This document shows positions 42,627 to 53,737 of a stretch of DNA of 64,000 nt, piece by piece. This DNA comes from Coenobita brevimanus (lineage: Eukaryota; Arthropoda; Malacostraca; Decapoda; Coenobitidae), in NCBI GenBank assembly GCA_032717465.1, contig CM064690.1, positions 13,880,830 through 13,944,829 on the forward strand, read 5' to 3'. The position numbers and the translations under genes were made by a program. The notes beneath the pieces were generated by a model, which made no database searches, was not told the DNA's origin, and saw only the letters and a list, made by a program, of their open reading frames with translations. Position 1 is the stretch's first letter, and every line of letters starts with the position of its first letter.

Positions 42627-43654
42627 TGCCTTCATGGGTAGGATTGCCCAGGAAAACCCGGAGGAGTGGGGAAGAACTATTTAGTTCATAGTACTAGTGA
42701 GCTGTTCTTTATTCTATTCATGTGATTGACGACGATACCTGCCACCTCCTGTCCCATGCTGTGCTGCCTCGCCCCAACCCATCACCTCCCCCTCACTGAA
42801 CCTCCCCACACTCTCCCCAAGTTTTCTCCTCACAGCCTCAGATGGTGGGGAATGGAGCAAAAGGTAAAGTAAAAGGGAAGAGAAAAGGCAAGGGGGAGGG
42901 AAATGCGAGTCATGGGGAAAGTGAGGAGGCAAGCTGTATTCCCCAACCTATTACCAAATTTTCTCCCCATCCTGACGGCGGCGACGAAAGTGGCCCCATT
43001 GGTGACCAGGGTGAAATCGAAGGAGGGGATGAAGTCATGTGGGATTGGGATGATGGGAGCAATTTCATTCCCATCATTCATCCCTTCACAGGCGGTGATA
43101 TGACAGGTTGTACTGTGCCGGAGCTGACTCCCACCTCAAAGAGAATCGATTTCTTCAAGAATTTTTTTATGAGGAAGCTAATATTAGGAATCGTTCTCTT
43201 CTCTTACACCCATGCCACCTTCTGCCAAGACACGACTTCACAGACACCCCACAGCTGACTCTTCGATGCAGACATAACGAGTGACGAATTGTACGCGTAC
43301 CTCTTCCTGGCCTTGGTTCTTGCGATGGGACTAATAAAGAAAAATCAATTGCCATTGTACTGGACTGTCAACGCCCTTCTTCAAAAGAGTTATGGGGCGT
43401 CCAGGACGACTAAGTACATACTAAGCCGCCTTCATTTTTTTTGACACTGAGGACCCCAGCAACATTGGCAACACTGACAGGATGAGGAGGATTAGACTCG
43501 TGTTTGATCACCTGAGGACGTGGTTCTCTGCCTCTTTCTCTTCCTATGGAGACCTGGTTATAGAAGAGTCTCATGTTATGGAGGGGAAACATCACCTTCA
43601 GGCAGTATGTCCCAGGCAAGAGACACCGGTTTGGGTTGGAGATGTCATATGTGA

Positions 43655-43660
<6 letters not shown>

Positions 43661-43697
<37 letters not shown>

Positions 43698-44231
43698 CAA
43701 GGAAGGACCCAAAGGTCAGGAGCCCACAAACTATTTCCTCCAAGAAAAAAACAAAAACAATACAACAGAGAGCCAAATTCCATTCGTTTCGAGATGCCTG
43801 GACACACTGTGTTTGAAAGACTGGAGATCACAGGGAATAGGAAGTACAGACAAAGGGAGACAGTTCCAGAACTGGCCTGTTGCATAAATGAAGGCCTGGG
43901 AGTAGCTGTTAACTCTTGCACTAGAGAGTTGGACAGAAAAGGGATGAGAGTTTATTGCTAGACAGGTGCTACGCACCCGTCATAGAGGTGGAGGGGTGCA
44001 GGCAGACAGTCCAGAAAAGCAGCGACCATTGAAGTAGCGACAGAAAAGAGATAAAGATGCAACAGTGCGGCGAAGAGACAGAGGTTGAAGGGAGCCAGTA
44101 AGAGGAGGAGAGTCAATGAGAGGAAAAGCCTTTGACTCCACCCTGCTGAGAAGAGCTGTATGTGGGGAGTCTTCCCAGGCATGACAGTTGGAGTCTACAC
44201 GGGCAAATAAAACCAGTGTATAAAGTCAACA
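43661..44231 (-). pseudogene. LINE-B copy 4, 3' end
   Basis: A T-run at 43660-43693 is the poly-A tail. The minus strand encodes SSARVNSYSQAFIYATGQFW and NCLPLSVLPIP, the LINE-B C-terminus. The 5' break is at AAAGTCAAC. It is inserted in piggyBac copy 2; no clear target duplication was seen. Confidence 0.85.
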
Positions 44232-45257
44232 ACATAGTCCTATACACAGGTGCACAGACTGATATTATGGAAGATGGAACAGTCGGACTGTCAGCAACCG
44301 TGGTGAAGACAAAGATGGAGAAGTACCTTCATCATGGGCACATCCTGTACCTGGACAGCTGGTACACTAGCCCAATTCTTGCTCGGTACTTGCACCAGCA
44401 GGAGACAGGTATCTGCTGGATGGTAAAGAAAACTCGGCGGCACATGGTACAGGTGGGCTGGAAGCTGCAATGGAAGGAGGTGGTGTTTTACCAGGCTAAC
44501 AACATCTTCGTCACCACCTGGCACCACAACTGAGAAGTGAACCTGTTATCGATGGTTCACTGCCTCCTGATGCACGTCACCAAGACCGTGGACTGCCGCA
44601 GCGAGAAAGAGGTTCACATTTGTAAGCCGAATGCAGTAATTGATTATATTATCAACATGCAGCAAGTGGACCAGTCTGATGCCATGATTTCATGTGTGGA
44701 CTGAGCAAGGCCCACGATGAAGTGATACCAGATACTTTTCTTCCATCTTCTTGATATAATGGCTTTGAACTCCCACCTCCTCCACGCCAGCACCACGGGA
44801 CCCAGCGAGACCTTCGAAGGGTTCATCAGAGAGCTGTGTAGGGAGCTGATTGGCACCCACAGACATGATCGTGGGCCTTGCCAACATCCATGTGGCAGTG
44901 ACAACCCCCTGCGCCTCACTGAACGCCACTTCCCTAAACATACCACCCCACAAGGAACAAAAAAGACTCCCTAACGCAGGTGCCACGTCTGCCAGCACAG
45001 TCCGGCCATGGACCCTGTAAAAGGACACCAGGCACCAACGTGTGGAGTGTGACGTTGGGTTGTGCCTAATCCCATGCTTTGAGGAATATCACACCCTCCT
45101 CCACTTGTAAGTTTTAGGAACCTGTGTTATGTGCAAAAAAAAGACATTTATGAGTGTTACTATGTTGCATATATAAATTAGTGTAAGTTATTTCATAAGT
45201 AACAGTAATGTATATATAAATTAGTGTAAGTGATTTTATAATATAATAAGTGCCATG

Positions 45258-45442
45258 CAACGTTGGGTCTGGTTAATACCTGGATGGGTGACCGCCTGGG
45301 AACACCAGATGCTGTTGGCATCCCTACGTGTCAAGTGGGGTTGGTGGAGGATTAGTGCCCCTCCCTGTAAAACAATTAACTCTAAGCCCTTGGCCACCCT
45401 GTTTGGGATACATGGCGTCTGGCAATGAATGAATGAATGAAT
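45258..45442 (+). mobile_element. 5S rRNA-derived SINE with target duplication
   Basis: A 26-bp duplication with one mismatch (45232-45257 and 45443-45468, ending GTGCCATG) brackets a 185-bp unit. The 5' half reads GTTGGGTCTGGTTAATACCT, GGATGGGTGACCGCCTGGGA, CACCAGATGCTGTTGGC. This is 5S rRNA from about its middle to its 3' end, including the C box. The body is TACGTGTCAAGTGGGGTTGG and TTAGTGCCCCTCCCTGTAAA. The end is GGGATACATGGCGTCTGGCA then GAAT repeats. Confidence 0.92.
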
Positions 45443-45468
45443 GATTTCATAATATAATAAGTGCCATG

Positions 45469-46298
45469 TAAGTACTTCATATAAAACTTGTGTAATGTGT
45501 CTTGTGTTCAGGAAAAGACACACATAGTGAGTACAATATGCAAGAATATTTTACCGTGCGAAAAAAAGACGCAGATGTGAAATATATGTGTGGGCAAACA
45601 CTTATGTGAAAACTAGAAAATCCAATAATATGAACATTATTGGAAAATGCCACGCACTCACTCGAATGTTGTAACACTCCCCCGCACATAATTATAGATG
45701 GGGACAGTTCCCACATCATCCATATACCTACCTTCCAAGGGTGTCCCTGGGTCATTTGGGATACTTACCCATGAAGAAAACGAAGATCTACTTCAACTCG
45801 CTGGGTGTCGTCGGCAGCCAATGAAGTCTATGGGTGTTACTCCAAACATTTCAGCTGCTTGCCAAGAGAGAATCAACCTCAAATTCAACTGTTTAGGCTT
45901 CTGTGAGTACTTTTATGGTTGTTCTCCATGTTTTCTCATTATTCCAAACCTACCTAGAAAAAAAAAAAAAAAAAAAAGGGGGGGGGGGGGGGAGTCGAAA
46001 ATTGGTCAGCATTGGGGTGCCTTGAAGGTCCTAAGTCAGCTGGCACGCGGAGGGTTAAAAGGGCATAAATGGTTACAGTACATATTTCCTGCCCTTTTTT
46101 TTACTCCAACCTGGCCTGAAATTCCTTCTTCCCATCATGACTGCTGAGCTATAGTAACAGACTATAGTAATACTGTACTAGTCATCAAGAAGTGCTGTGA
46201 TTAGGATGTGAAATATGCAGCAACTGGGCAAAATTATAGGCCAAGTTGGCATAAAATGAATATAGTTTTAATTTTTAGTACTAGACTAGTCTGTTGTA
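45469..46298. other. Anonymous intronic sequence
   Basis: No gene. An A-run then G-run lies at 45960-45992. GCACGCGGAGGGTTAA at 46044-46059 looks like a piggyBac right end with TTAA and may belong to the decayed copy at 42161, but no matching left end was found. Confidence 0.35.
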
Positions 46299-47353
46299 CA
46301 GTACCCTCGCGTCCAACACGGTAATATTGTCATGCACAGGTTCCGTGTTGGACCAAAAACGTGTTGGACAAACAACAGAGCTTATGGGGAAAAATGAATT
46401 ATGTCAGCAACCCTAGGAAAAGTCACCCTAAATACCTACCATATACCTTTACATATATTGGTACTGCTGTAAGTATAATAAATGGTGCTGTACTATGAAT
46501 AATAACTAACATTTTAGGATAGTGTTGGTGGGCTTGATGGGAATGGAAGGTGGTATCTGAGGCTGTAGGTAGTCCTACTGGGTCCCCGGAGGATGGCTGC
46601 TGGCGTCACTAACGGGTAATGGCTGATGCTCCTCCTCAACCTCCCTCATAAATCCTGCGAAATCACTTTTAGAATCACCATCCTCATCCACATCCATGGA
46701 AAGTCCTGCTTCTGCCAGTCCTAGCACTCCGTAAGCCTTCACTGCTGCCAGGATCTTGTCTTGGTTTTTTATTATGGTCCTCACGCTGGCTTCATTCATG
46801 TCGTGGGCCTTGGCAATGTCCACTTTCCTCTCCCTTTTCTTTTTCCTCTCGATGATTTCTAGCTTGGTGGCCTGAGGGAGGTGCCGCCACTTCTTGGGGT
46901 TCCCAGAAGGCTTCCTAGGCATCGTGAGCAGGATAAAATGCAATTGGAATGGCAGAAAATGCAGCAAGTAAAAAGCACCTTCCAATGCAAATTATGCGAC
47001 TGAGTGGCACTGTGGCGGGAGAAATTTAAATAAAACATCACATGAGAGCAGAAGCATTTTTGATTGGGCGACATCACGATCACGTCACGATAGCGGGTGG
47101 GGGAGGCAACTTGATCAGAAGTTTTGATTGGCTGTCAGCATCACAGGAACGTCCAGTATGACCGTGTTGAACCGGGGGTGATCGTGCTAGAGGCGAACTC
47201 TGTGGATTTCGCCCACTTCTCGGGGCTCCGTGCGTGTTATGCTAATGCACCCATGTTACAGTAATTAAATTGTATTAAATCGTACTAATTTTTTGCTCTC
47301 CGTGCTGGACGCGAATCGTGCTGGACAAACGCATGTTGGACACGAGGGTACTG
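46299..47353 (-). mobile_element. Tigger deletion derivative, copy 2
   Basis: The ends are CAGTACCCTCGCGTCCAACA and, inverted, CAGTACCCTCGTGTCCAACA, with TA on both sides (46297-46298, 47354-47355). Length 1,055 bp. It is collinear with copy 1 at 37471 but lacks the 370-bp segment. It keeps a continuous short gene. Confidence 0.93.
46575..46922 (-). CDS. Solo HTH protein from internally deleted Tigger
   Basis: From ATG 46922 the frame runs 115 residues to a stop. Residues 1-65 hold the psq/CENP-B-type HTH (MPRKPSGNPKKWRHLPQATK, KVDIAKAHDMNEASVRTIIK, NQDKILAAVKAYG). It then jumps directly to an acidic tail (DVDEDGDSKSDFAGFMREVE, ending HPPGTQ), with the whole CENP-B and DDE regions missing. 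The frame is kept across the deletion. It could bind the element's ends without cutting, but expression is unknown; the ATG is chosen because homologous copies share it. Confidence 0.55.
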   Translation of the reverse strand: MPRKPSGNPKKWRHLPQATKLEIIERKKKRERKVDIAKAHDMNEASVRTIIKNQDKILAAVKAYGVLGLAEAGLSMDVDEDGDSKSDFAGFMREVEEEHQPLPVSDASSHPPGTQ

Positions 47354-47503
47354 TACTCATTTATTTTCAAATGTGTTTGAAATCCCATGAGATTAGGGGA
47401 AGGGAACAATAGGATATAACGCATTACCAACTTTATAGGATCAGGCTTCCCCCTAGTTAGATTATTATAGGGAGGGTCTGCTGTACAATCACTCAGAAAA
47501 GTA

Positions 47504-47551
47504 AAGTCATCCCTTAACATTCATGGTTTTGAATATCTGCGGATGGCTAAA

Positions 47552-47648
<97 letters not shown>

Positions 47649-48028
47649 AACTCTGCTGACACTGCAAAATTATCGCAGGCACAGTTCATGGCTGTTTTAG
47701 TACAGTAATGGCATTATCCAGTGAATGAAATAAACACTCTTCCTTTTGGAGGGAGCTGGGATGAGCACAGTTGTCAGATGAGGCCATGCAGGAGTACATT
47801 GTTCTTTATTTTCAACTTTTAGTGTTCATGTATTAAAAAAAAGTAGTTGTTTAGTGTTCTTGTATTAAATAAAGTGGTTGTAAACATGCACATAGGGTTT
47901 TTCTTTAGTTATATAAGGAAATGGGGGGTCCAGGGGTGTTTTTAAAGGTTGGCAGCAGATATTCGCAGATTTTTAACATTCACAGGTGTCTGTGTTACCT
48001 AACCCCCGCAAATGTTAAGGGATGACTG
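47504..48028. mobile_element. Tigger-type MITE copy 1 of a pair
   Basis: The left end is AAGTCATCCCTTAACATTCA and the right end, inverted, is CAGTCATCCCTTAACATTTG, with TA at 47502-47503 and 48029-48030. The first base of the left end has changed from C to A. It carries a long TA microsatellite at 47555-47645. Confidence 0.82.
47555..47645. repeat. (TA)n microsatellite in MITE
   Basis: About 90 bp of TA with a single C. The second copy of this MITE has an A-run at the same site instead. Confidence 0.9.
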
Positions 48029-48352
48029 TATCCATACTCACGTGACTGCAGGACTCCACAATGAGTAGAGTGATTCAAACAGTGTCGATATTTCATATTT
48101 CGTCGTCCATTGTGTCAAAATGACTTAAGTCACTTTAGTAAGGATACGTTTTTTTGAGCGAATGTTCATGGAAAGTATAAATTCAGTTGGGGAAGTAATC
48201 AATGAAGGTCAGGAGATATTCGACTGGTGGGGGGACTACAGGTACTGAACTTTAAAAATTATCCATAACTGTTAACATGAGAGCTGAAATTATACTGGTA
48301 CATTAAGGTTGGATAAGAGAGGAAGAGTGATTAGAGATGTTGAAAGAAACTA

Positions 48353-49028
48353 CAGTCATCCCTTAACATTCACGGTTTTGAATATCCGCGGATGGCTACA
48401 GAAAAAAAAAAAAAAAAAAATATTGAACTCTATAACATTATCCCATGCACAATTTTTGGCTGTTTTAGTACAGTAATGGCATTATCCTTTTGGAGGGAGC
48501 TGGGATGAGCACAGTTGTCAGATGAGGCAATGCAGGGGTACACTATTCATTATTTTCAACTTTCAGTGTTCTTGTATTAAATAAAGTAGTTGTTTAGTGT
48601 TCTTGTATTAAATAAAGTGGTTGTAAATATGCACATAGTGTTTTTCTATCTATCTACCTATTGCCAGACGCCATAATCCCGTACAGGGTGGCCATTTGAC
48701 TCTTGAGTTATTTGTTTTACAGGGAGGGGCACTAACCCTCCACCAACCCTCTTGACATGTAGGGAGCACGTATGGTTTGGTTATATGGTTACCACCCAGC
48801 GTTGTAAATGGTTTCTTGGCTAACAGGAAACCATTTGGCTTGTCACTCAAGGTAAAGTCACCTGTAACGGAAAGAAAAGCATTAAGTAGTGACAGGAAAG
48901 TTCTTTAGTTATATAAGGAAGTGGGGGGTCCAGGGGTGTTTTTAAGGGGGGGCAGCAGATATTCGCGGATTTTTAACATTCACGAGTGTCTCTGTTACCT
49001 AACCCCTGCGAAGGTTAAGGGATGACTG
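48353..49028. mobile_element. Tigger-type MITE copy 2 of a pair
   Basis: Ends CAGTCATCCCTTAACATTCA and, inverted, CAGTCATCCCTTAACCTTCG, TA-flanked. The body matches 47504-48028 except for an inverted SINE-H insertion at 48647-48898. Confidence 0.85.
48647..48898 (-). mobile_element. SINE-H copy with LINE-A tail, 5'-truncated
   Basis: Starts on the plus strand with TATCTATCTACCTATTGCCA (the GATA tail inverted), then GACGCCATAATCCCGTACAG. It keeps the hairpin (AAATGGTTTCTTG … CAGGAAACCATTT, 48806-48836) and stops inside the CTTTCC tract. It is inserted in the MITE, whose flanking sequence resumes at TTCTTTAG. Confidence 0.82.
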
Positions 49029-49030
49029 TA

Positions 49031-49775
49031 TCTGTAGCTGATGACATAACAGGATGAAATGATACTGGAATGTTAGGACTGGATAAGAGAGGAAGAGACT
49101 CATTAGAGATGGTGAAGGAAGTTTTAAACACCTAAAAGCTGCAACTGGAGAAGTTATTAGTTTTCTGGAATTTGTTGTCTGACATGGGGAGAAGTCATCG
49201 AGGGCCTCTTCTGTTGTATATTTTTTGCATATAAGGGTGAAACATGAAATCTGAGTAAGAAGGATACATTTATGCTGTTAAGGTTGATGTCCAAGCAGAA
49301 AATAAGGTATCAAATATAGACAGAGTTCCCTACTAGCACAGGACACAGGAGATTGAAGGCATGTAGTGTTTAATGTGTACTGCAGGGGTTGGCAGTCAGG
49401 GAAAAGTACCCCACTGCAGGTAATTTCAAGTTTTCAGGGGATAATGAGACCCATCCGGTTTAAAGCGCAGTAGTTGGCTTGAATGCAACTTATGTCTAGA
49501 AATTGAGACCAGCCAATTTTGGCAGGCTGACATGATGCCCTTTCCCCACTCCTTCCAGACTAATAGATGTTAGACTTTGATATCTGGATTATCATATCAA
49601 AACACAAAAATTACTTTATTTTCTGTATGACTATCGTATACTGTTTATGTAAAAGCAAAATGTTGTCAACCACTGGAACTCCTGGTAATGTAGGACTGCT
49701 CCAGATATGTCATACTCAGAATTTGAACTGAAGTTTGATTTAAATCCTCCAGAAGCAGGGACGACCCCAGCGAAA
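49031..49775. other. Anonymous intronic sequence
   Basis: No gene or repeat end seen apart from the direct-repeat partner at 49054-49121. Confidence 0.4.
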
Positions 49776-50010
49776 TACAGGTATACCCCGGTTTAACGAC
49801 GCAATTGGCTAAGAAAAACCCATCGCTAGGCGGCGTATCATATCTCAGGGTAGAGTTAACATGTAAAGTACAGGGATGAGTTTTTGAGCCTTGGGCTCCC
49901 CCTCCCCCCCCAACCAAGACCTAAACCCACCTAATGAGTCCAAAAACATGTTTCTAGCTAACCTAATCCCCCAAATAGCTTTAAAACAAGCTAAACTAAA
50001 CCTAAAATCA

Positions 50011-52678
50011 GTGAGAGAAGAGTTTTGGACAAATGTGCAAGTGTGCATGGAAAAGTTTGGAAGGAATGAGAGAGTGTTTTAGATCGATTATATGAATGGT
50101 AAAGTAGGGAATGTGAAGGTGGATGGAATAGTTGGTGAGTGGGGTGTGCCTGCTGTGACAGATGAAAATGGCAGTGCGTTAGTGGACATTTGTGCTGGGA
50201 GGGGGTTGGTGATAGCCAATACCCTCTTCAGGCATAAAATGATCCACAGGTATACATGGCGGGTGATGAGAAGGGTGGGTGATGAACTGAATGAAAGGAA
50301 GGCAATGATTGATTATGTGTGTGTGGATGAAAGGATGCGAAGATGTGTAATGGATGCAAGAGCTTATAGAGGTTCGGGGACTGGACTTTCTGACCACTAC
50401 TTGGTGGTGGCCAGAATTAGGATACAAGTAAGATGGAAGAATAGAAGAAGGGAAAGACGAGAGGAAGGAGTAGTTGCAAGGAGAGTGGAAAGGTTACAAG
50501 AGGATGAGAAAAAGGCAGAGTATAAGAGAGAAGTGGAGGAACGATTGGGCAAATATGAATTGGAGCAGATGGGGGACGTGGAAGGTGTGTGCAGTATATT
50601 TACACAAGAAATATGTGCAGCATGTGATGTGGTGTGTGGGACGAAGAGAAGACAGAGGGGGGTGCAAGGAACAGCGTGGTGGACTGAAGAGGTGAGACAG
50701 GCTGTGGCACAAAAGAACAAAGCATACAATGAATGGATGAGAAATAGGGGCGTGGAAGAAGTTGAGAGGCGGAAGAGAGAGTTATATGTAGAAAGAAAGA
50801 GAGAGGTGAAAAGATTAGTAAGAGAGAGTAAGAGGAGAGTGGATAAGGAATTTGGAAGGAATTTGAGTGTAAAATGGAGGGACTGTAAGATGATGTTCTG
50901 GAAAGAGGTGAAGAGAGTAAGACAGGGTGGAAGTGAGGTTAGCAGGGGAGTGAAAGATAAAAATGGTAGTTTACTAGTGGAGAAGGGAGAAAAAGTGAGC
51001 AGATGGAGAGAACACTTTAAGGAATTGTTGAACATACAGGATGGAAGTAATGCGAGTATAAGTGGCTGGGGAATGGCTGGGAGAAGGAGGGAGGTGAGAA
51101 GACAGGAAGAAATCAGTAGGATAGAAGTTGTGGAAGCAGTGAAGAAAGTTAAATTGGGGAAAGCCCCAGGAATTGATGGAGTGTGTGGTGAAATGCTGAA
51201 GCATGGGGGAGAGATAGAAGTAGAATGGATGTGGAAGATGTGCAGATTGGCCTGGGAGGAAGGTAGAGTCCCGGAGGATTGGAAGTCAGGTATAATTATT
51301 CCCTTGTACAAAGGAAAAGGGGAAAAAGAAGTGTGTGGTAATCATAGGGGCATTTGTCTTCTTAGTATAATAGGAAAAGTGTATGGTAGGATACTTATTG
51401 ACAGAGTTAGAGAAAGAACAGAGGAATTAGTTGGAGAAGAACAGGGAGGCTTTAGGAAGAGAAGAGGTTGTGTAGATCAGATATTCATTCTTAGATCTTT
51501 AGTGGAAAAGTTTCTAGAGAAGGGAAACAAGTTGTGTGCGGCTTTCATGGATTTGGAGAAAGCATATGACAGGGGGGATAGACAAGGATTGTGGAAAGTA
51601 TTAAGAATATATGGAGTAGATGGAAAGTTATTGAATGCTGTGAAGAGTATGTACAGTATGATGGTGCTAAGGCTGCAGTGCGTGTGGATGGTGAACTAAG
51701 TGAATTTTTCTCTTTGGAGGTTGGGTTCAAACAGGCATGTGTCATGTCTCCATGGTTGTTCAATCTGTTCATGGATGGGGTAATAAAAGAGGTACAAGGT
51801 AGGGTAGTGGATGTTGAAGTGGCCCTGGTGAGAGAGGATAGTGTTTGGAAACTCCCTGTGCTGTTGTTTGCAGGTGATACTGTGTTGTTGAGTGAAGATG
51901 AAGGGGAGCTGCAAGGCTTGGTGGATGAGTTTGGGAGAGTGTGCAAGAAACGGAATCTAAAGGTGAATGTAGGGAAGAGTAAAGTGATGGTCTTTGAGAG
52001 AGGTGAAGTCAGTGAATGTACAGTGAGGTTGGATGGTGAGGAATTGGAAAATGTGAGTACATTTAAGTACTTGGGTAGTGTAATGAGTAAGGATGGAGGT
52101 TTGGAGGGTGAAGTGCTTGAAAGGGTACAGCAGGGAAGAAAGGTTGCTTGTTCTTTGAAAGCAGTGATAAGAAACAGGGAAGTGAGCATGGAAGTGAAAA
52201 AGTTACTACATGACAGTATTGTGATACCAACTCTAACGTATGGAAGTGAAGCTTGGACATTGTTGGAAGGAGACAAGTCAAGAGTGAGAGCAGTGGAAAT
52301 GAGTTATTTAGAGGAGCCTGTGGAGTCACATGGAGAGACAGGCTGACGAATGAGGATATAAAGGAGCGTTGTGGTGTGGGTGTGGATGTGATAAGAAGTG
52401 TTATGAGGAACACACTGAGGTGGTTTGGCCATGTGGAGAGGATGGAGGGTGAAAGACTGACGAAGAGAGTGTATGCGAGTGAGGTGGAGGGGGGAAGAAG
52501 GAGGGGGAGGCTGAGGATGAGATGAAGGGATGGGGTGGAGAGGTATATGAGAGAGGGGGGTGTGAGTTGGGAGCAGGGCAGTGAAATGGTGGGGGACAGG
52601 ACGACGTGGAGGCGATTTGTTTGTGGCCACCCTAAACGGGATTGAGGCGTCTGGCAATAGATAGATAGTTTATAACTC
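50011..52678 (+). pseudogene. LINE-A copy 2 with partial endonuclease
   Basis: This is the longest LINE-A copy. It begins inside the endonuclease (VREEFWTNVQVCMEKFGRNE), with a stop at 50080 where a catalytic GDxN motif is expected, then continues open from 50092 through RVNER-like text, IDYVCVDERMRRCVMDARAY and GLSDHYLVVARI. The RT follows (GKAPGIDGVCGEMLKHGGEI). A 5-nt insertion near 51655 shifts frame, FADD is mutated to FAGD (about 51870), a 1-nt loss near 52309 shifts again, and TGA replaces TGG near 52523. The tail is CGGGATTGAGGCGTCTGGCA with GATA. A 17-bp near-duplication (AACTAAACCTAAAATCA at 49994-50010; 52679-52695) suggests the target site. Confidence 0.88.
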
Positions 52679-53142
52679 AACTAAACCCAAAATAAAATCT
52701 GAAAATCGTCAAATACACGTCTGGAAAAAATGAAACTTAGTAAACCGTAGTCCAAAATGACAATGTTCACCCCAACTATGAGTAAAACACATTAATCTAT
52801 GTCTAAAAACAGTTTATAAATAAACCTAAACACAGTATTTAAGTCTAAAATATCGTCAAAAATCAGTTTTTAAAAAAATCGAAACCCGTCGTTAACTCCT
52901 ACAGTAAAGTACACAATTCGCTCAGCAGGTCTGTCCCTCCAGCCGCAAAACAGGGTCGATTTTTCAACTTTCACCAAGGTAAAAATTTTTCTTTTCAAGA
53001 GACTGAATTTACACACCTGAAAATGTATGTTTCAGCCAGATTGACCAAATAGTTACTGCACAATCGCCCGTCAAAGATACAAAAAAGTTACCAGTCCTCC
53101 ATGGCCGAAAATAGAAAATGTACAGAAAATGCATTATTTACA

Positions 53143-53144
<2 letters not shown>

Positions 53145-53178
<34 letters not shown>
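53145..53178. repeat. (TA)n microsatellite
   Basis: A 34-bp TA run within the TIR element, to the right of LINE-A. Confidence 0.9.
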
Positions 53179-53182
<4 letters not shown>

Positions 53183-53737
53183 TAATGTCAATGTGAAGTG
53201 TGTTCCCTAGGCATGAAATGTCAGTGTGGCATATGCCCATAGCAACAAAACAAGCCAGGTGAAAAGTGGAGGTGGAGTGTGTCTGGATGGAGGGGGGAGG
53301 AGGATGGAGGGAGAGGGGAGAAGGGTTGCCATGCACACGCACCGCTGTAGGGGGTATGTTGGGGTATGGTTGGTTGGGAGGGGACAATGTGGAGATGACA
53401 CAATGGGGCTGAGGGAGGTAAAGTGATGGTGGTGGTGGGGGGGTTCCTTCTCCCCCACCTTAGGGGGCCAATCACGTCATACCACCCCAGACACTATAGC
53501 TCTCATTGATTTAATCCTATATACATCACAAAAGGGGTAGAGTTACCCTCCCCCAGTTTTTTGTGTGTCTTTATCGATTGTGCGGGATAGGCTGGCGTGT
53601 CAAATTACGCAAAAGCACAATCGTGCGGCATAGGTCTTTAGGGGTTAAATTGGGGTTTGGCCATCGTTAGGTGGGGTATGGTGGTATTTCTACCCCCATC
53701 ACTAAGCCACAGTATTGTATCTTGGGGTATACCTGTA

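Larger units (their letters stand above)
42161..45118 (+). pseudogene. piggyBac transposase copy 2, decayed
   Basis: It is homologous to the transposase at 26883-29354. The acidic N-terminus (SDSPIEDDVADRDYIQPESE, SPRKVRHVAVCRAV) lies at 42300-42480. An intron is suggested from about 42579 (CAG|GTGAAC) to the acceptor CTCCTCACAG at 42836. Then come KGKVKGKRKGKGEG, DVDDGS-like acidic text and MRRIRLVFDHLRTWFSASFS (43481). The first catalytic aspartate has become E (VIEESHV, 43560). A LINE-B piece interrupts at 43661-44231. DIVLYTGAQTDI and ILYLDSWYTSPILARYL (second D) follow, then DYIINMQQVDQSD (third site, about 44640). Stops and shifts abound, and the zinc domain is broken. Confidence 0.85.
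48282..49121. repeat. Flanking direct repeat around MITE copy 2
   Basis: TGGATAAGAGAGGAAGAG with its neighbours occurs at about 48282-48347 and again at 49054-49121, either side of the MITE at 48353-49028. The copies are ~85% alike and too long to be a transposon target duplication. Confidence 0.7.
49778..53735. mobile_element. TA-flanked TIR element hosting a LINE-A copy
   Basis: CAGGTATACCCC at 49778 and its inverse ending at 53735, each with TA outside (49776-49777, 53736-53737), define an element of about 1.3 kb once the LINE-A insertion is discounted. The next bases at left (GGTTTAACGACGC, CGCTAGGCGG) and right (GCCATCGTTAGGTGGGG) are also related. No transposase remains, so assignment to the Tigger/pogo type rests on ends and TA. 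Confidence 0.7.

Noticed and set aside
45262..45320. 5S rRNA gene
   Set aside because: Only the 3' half of 5S is present, followed by a SINE body and tail and bracketed by a target duplication, so it is a retroposon.
47555..47645. Hairpin or regulatory element
   Set aside because: A plain TA microsatellite.
50397..51311. 304-codon minus-strand open frame
   Set aside because: It is the antisense of the LINE-A RT; similar antisense frames occur in every LINE-A copy because of purine-rich codon use.
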